Source: Lachnoclostridium sp. UBA1781 (GTDB lineage: Bacteria; Bacillota; Clostridia; Lachnospirales; Lachnospiraceae). Taken from it: DNA of 6,739 nucleotides. The position numbers and the translations under genes were made by a program. Positions 5,569 through 6,739 of this stretch are shown here, piece by piece (the stretch's first letter is position 1; each line of letters begins with the position of its first letter). Location of the stretch: positions 231 through 6,969 of the forward strand of contig DCGJ01000132.1 of NCBI GenBank assembly GCA_002315495.1. Reading direction: 5' to 3'. The notes beneath the pieces are model-generated. The model did no database searches. It was not told the DNA's origin and worked only from the letters and a program-made list of their open reading frames with translations.

Positions 5569-6739
5569 ATGAAACAGTATGTCATGGGAAACGGAGCGAT
5601 TGCTCTCGGTGCTCTTTCCGCCGGTGTTAATCTGGTAGCCGGTTACCCGGGAACACCATCCTCCGAAATCATAGAAACCATTGCCAAATTCCCTCATGAC
5701 GGGGTTCATCTGGAATGGTCTGTTAACGAAAAAGCAGCGTTAGAAGTGGCTGCCGCTGCATCCTATTCAGGTGCCAGAACACTGGTCACCATGAAGCAGG
5801 TCGGACTCAACGTAGCCGCTGATCCGCTCATGTCCCTCGCCTATGTGGGTGTGAAGGGCGGCATGGTGATTGTATCTGCTGACGACCCGGGGCCAATCTC
5901 CTCTCAGACCGAGCAGGACACCAGGCGCTTTGCGGATTTTGCCCGCATTCCGGTGTTTGACCCTACTTCGCCGGAGGAAGCATTTGCCATGATTAGCGAC
6001 GCTTTCGAATATTCCGAGATGTATCATACACCGGTCCTGTTCCGTCCGACCACACGCATCTGTCATGCGTATGCGTCCGTGGAGGTTCCGGAGAATTACA
6101 AGCCGAAGGCATACGAGGGCTTTGTGAAAGACTCTTCCAAATGGGTTATCTTCCCACGACTTTCCTTTGCCAATCATGCGATGATCGAGAAGCGAAATGC
6201 TTCCCTTTCCGAGACGCTCTCCTCCTACCGTTTTAACACGGTATCCGGTATTCGCGGCAGCAAGGCAGTTGTCGCTTCGGGCGTGAGCTACGCGTACGCG
6301 AAGGAGTTCCTAAAAGATTATCCGGATGTGCATCTTCTTCGTATTGCGACCGCTTATCCATTTCCGGAAAAGTTGATTCGCGACGAGTTATCAAAGACCG
6401 CCGAGGTGCTTTGCCTCGAAGAGCTCAGCCCATATGTTGAAGATCAGCTTCTTAAGACTTCCGGCCGCCATCATCTTCCGATGGTGGTTCATGGAAAGCT
6501 GGACGGTACCTGTCCTGCCAGCGGAGAATACAATGCCGATTCCGTTCGAAAGATGTTATGCGCATTTCTTGGGCTGAGCGAATCAGAGGAGGGCCTTGAC
6601 CTTTCTGATATCCCTGCCCTTCCGAAGCGCCCTCCGGTGCTTTGTGCGGGCTGTCCGCACCGCGCTTCCTTCTATGCGGTAAAGGTCGCCATGAAGGGAA
6701 AGAAGGCATTTTACTGCGGCGACATCGGCTGCTATACGG
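5569..6739 (+). CDS. iorA: IorA: indolepyruvate:ferredoxin oxidoreductase alpha subunit (N-terminal part)
   Basis: The reading frame is open from the ATG at 5569 to the window edge (390 codons); the family is usually about 600 residues, so roughly one third is missing. IorA, with IorB, uses thiamine diphosphate and iron-sulfur clusters to convert indolepyruvate and other aryl-pyruvates plus CoA to the acyl-CoA and CO2 while reducing ferredoxin, in breakdown of aromatic amino acids in the cytoplasm. Visible family motifs are GYPGTPSSEI (25-34), EWSVNEKAALE (49-59), DDPGPISSQTEQDTR (105-119), and the start of the thiamine diphosphate-binding domain, CAGCPHR (359-365) and CGDIGCYT (383-390). The C-terminal ferredoxin-like domain with the cluster cysteines should lie beyond the window, probably followed by iorB. 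GAGG six bases before the ATG supports the start. Confidence 0.93.
   Translation, partial: MKQYVMGNGAIALGALSAGVNLVAGYPGTPSSEIIETIAKFPHDGVHLEWSVNEKAALEVAAAASYSGARTLVTMKQVGLNVAADPLMSLAYVGVKGGMVIVSADDPGPISSQTEQDTRRFADFARIPVFDPTSPEEAFAMISDAFEYSEMYHTPVLFRPTTRICHAYASVEVPENYKPKAYEGFVKDSSKWVIFPRLSFANHAMIEKRNASLSETLSSYRFNTVSGIRGSKAVVASGVSYAYAKEFLKDYPDVHLLRIATAYPFPEKLIRDELSKTAEVLCLEELSPYVEDQLLKTSGRHHLPMVVHGKLDGTCPASGEYNADSVRKMLCAFLGLSESEEGLDLSDIPALPKRPPVLCAGCPHRASFYAVKVAMKGKKAFYCGDIGCYT

Noticed and set aside
5767..6177. 136-codon open frame on the minus strand, with smaller ones at 5449-5709 and 6452-6709
   Set aside because: They lie opposite iorA or the terminator region, have no recognisable motifs, and iorA is clearly the real gene.

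Overview
The window looks like chromosomal DNA of a strictly anaerobic Gram-positive clostridium, most likely a Lachnospiraceae-type gut bacterium. This is inferred from strong GGAGG-type ribosome binding sites, near-consensus sigma-A promoters, the predicted ferredoxin enzymes (NfnAB, IorA) and a GPH-family sugar symporter. No mobile element, RNA gene, CRISPR array or phage gene was found.

Layout. On the minus strand, reading right to left, are a diguanylate cyclase with a LacI-type sugar-sensing domain (2977-4860), then nfnA (1999-2886) and nfnB (614-1999), which overlap by one base, a terminator (541-576), and the start of a MelB-like cation:sugar symporter that leaves the window at base 1. 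On the plus strand are a small membrane-anchored acidic protein with four tandem 13-residue DTTGDG repeats (5067-5438), a terminator (5470-5512), and the first 390 codons of iorA, the alpha subunit of indolepyruvate:ferredoxin oxidoreductase, running off the right edge. The two arms diverge from a 206-bp region (4861-5066) holding one promoter per direction and a perfect 10-bp palindrome.

How the genes may work together. IorA oxidises aryl-pyruvates from aromatic amino acids and reduces ferredoxin. NfnAB couples oxidation of reduced ferredoxin and NADH to NADP+ reduction. The two would be linked through the ferredoxin pool, although they are transcribed in opposite directions. The cyclase probably converts binding of a small ligand, plausibly a sugar, into cyclic-di-GMP. 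The sugar symporter nearby makes a carbohydrate theme possible but does not prove it.

Most of the window is conventional. The least conventional parts are the LacI-fold/GGDEF fusion with no DNA-binding domain and the DTTGDG-repeat protein next to it. Large ORFs opposite nfnB, nfnA, the cyclase and iorA are shadows and are not annotated.
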